Below, in pieces: positions 63,502 to 64,000 of a stretch of DNA of 64,000 bases (its first letter is position 1; each line of letters opens with the position of its first letter). The notes below the pieces were generated by a model. It was not told the DNA's origin, ran no database searches, and worked only from the letters and a program-made list of their open reading frames with translations. The DNA is taken from the NCBI RefSeq assembly GCF_902706095.1, contig NZ_CACSJP010000003.1, positions 535,050 through 599,049 of the forward strand, written 5' to 3'. The translations under genes and the position numbers were made by a program. This DNA comes from Rhizobium sp. 18065 (GTDB lineage Bacteria; Pseudomonadota; Alphaproteobacteria; Rhizobiales; Rhizobiaceae).

Positions 63502-64000
63502 CGCAGGCAAGCCGGCCCACGGTATTCCGCAGCAGACCACCGGTCGGTGGCTGTTGTTGCGTGCAGGGCCAAGACCGGCGCGGCGCACGGGCACGTTGGT
63601 GCTCCAGAGATGGCTGGCATCCGATCCGGGCAAAGCGCTTTTGCAGGCGGCATCTGCCGATCCCGGAGCCGTAAACACACCTCCTCATAGGAGAGCAGGA
63701 TGGCCTGGCGAATTGCGTATCGGCCTGATGTAGAAAGGCCCGGCCGGTTCCGCGTGGTTCCAGGGGTCGATGGGCTGCTTTCGGGTGATAGTTTCATCGG
63801 GGACTGTTCTGATTTTAGAATTTGTGTTATATTTCAGTATGATATCCGATTTCTGCAGAAAAGTTGGATTGCCCTGTTGACTGTTTGAGGTGTGAAATCT
63901 ATAACCCCGCTCACTGACGAGGGCGGCGGCGCTGCTGGCGACGACGACCTTCGTTCTAGAGAAATCTAAGGAAATTGGCTGAGACGCTGATTGGTTGCCG
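63502..64000. other. Terminal region without a supported gene
   Basis: About 500 bases to the window edge. The stretch 63790-63900 is clearly richer in A+T than the rest. A minus-strand frame is open from the edge to about 63700 but has no start codon and no recognised domain; plus-strand frames at 63473-63733 read as shadow. It could be the end of a gene or of a mobile element continuing outside the window. Confidence 0.35.

Overview
The window reads as a chromosomal or megaplasmid segment of an alphaproteobacterium, most likely a member of the Rhizobiaceae (Agrobacterium/Rhizobium/Ensifer-like). The evidence is the high-GC codon use, two SyrB-like proteins (a family known from rhizobia), a PhrB-type iron-sulfur photolyase, and many ABC and sensor genes. 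Species and replicon cannot be fixed from the sequence. About 50 protein genes were found. I saw no rRNA, tRNA, CRISPR array or insertion sequence.

Layout. 1-2521: a 5'-truncated cystathionine beta-lyase-like gene overlapping an amidase. 2610-7279: a small lipoprotein, a large MscS-type channel, a cold-shock protein and a lytic transglycosylase, all on the minus strand. 7541-16221: a minus-strand block with a GntR regulator, a peptide-type ABC transporter (binding protein, two permeases, a double ATPase), a gamma-glutamyltransferase without signal peptide and a DUF1028 protein. I read this as uptake and intracellular cleavage of gamma-glutamyl peptides such as glutathione. 16607-19282: a two-subunit molybdenum hydroxylase (IorAB type). 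19864-26869: a membrane-anchored TolB/TPR protein, a DUF2955/HlyD efflux pair, a small conserved-looking protein, a DUF900 lipoprotein hydrolase and a MarC protein.

26964-36510: a sensor kinase/OmpR regulator pair divergent from an iron/sugar-phosphate-type ABC transporter with two tandem binding proteins, a fused double permease, an ATPase and an inositol-monophosphatase-family enzyme. The phosphatase suggests a phosphorylated substrate. 36686-42919: a DUF2161 nuclease-like protein, an OFA-family MFS transporter, and an NtrC-type two-component system. Between kinase and transporter lie a canonical sigma-54 promoter and two GGACA-N3-TGTCC sites inside a perfect 27-bp inverted repeat. This is the clearest regulatory module in the window.

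43128-46971: a small protein, a 50-codon DUF2256 zinc-ribbon-like gene, a FeS photolyase, two SyrB-like proteins and a small protein. 47056-56711: an AraC regulator divergent from a valine/branched-chain catabolic operon (thiolase, acyl-CoA dehydrogenase, branched-chain 2-oxoacid dehydrogenase E1alpha/E1beta/E2/E3, 3-hydroxyisobutyrate dehydrogenase). 56802-63501: an MHS-type MFS transporter divergent from cyoABCD plus a SURF1 gene, encoding a bo3-type quinol oxidase whose subunit II carries an unusual Met/His-rich tail. The last 500 bases hold no gene I can support.
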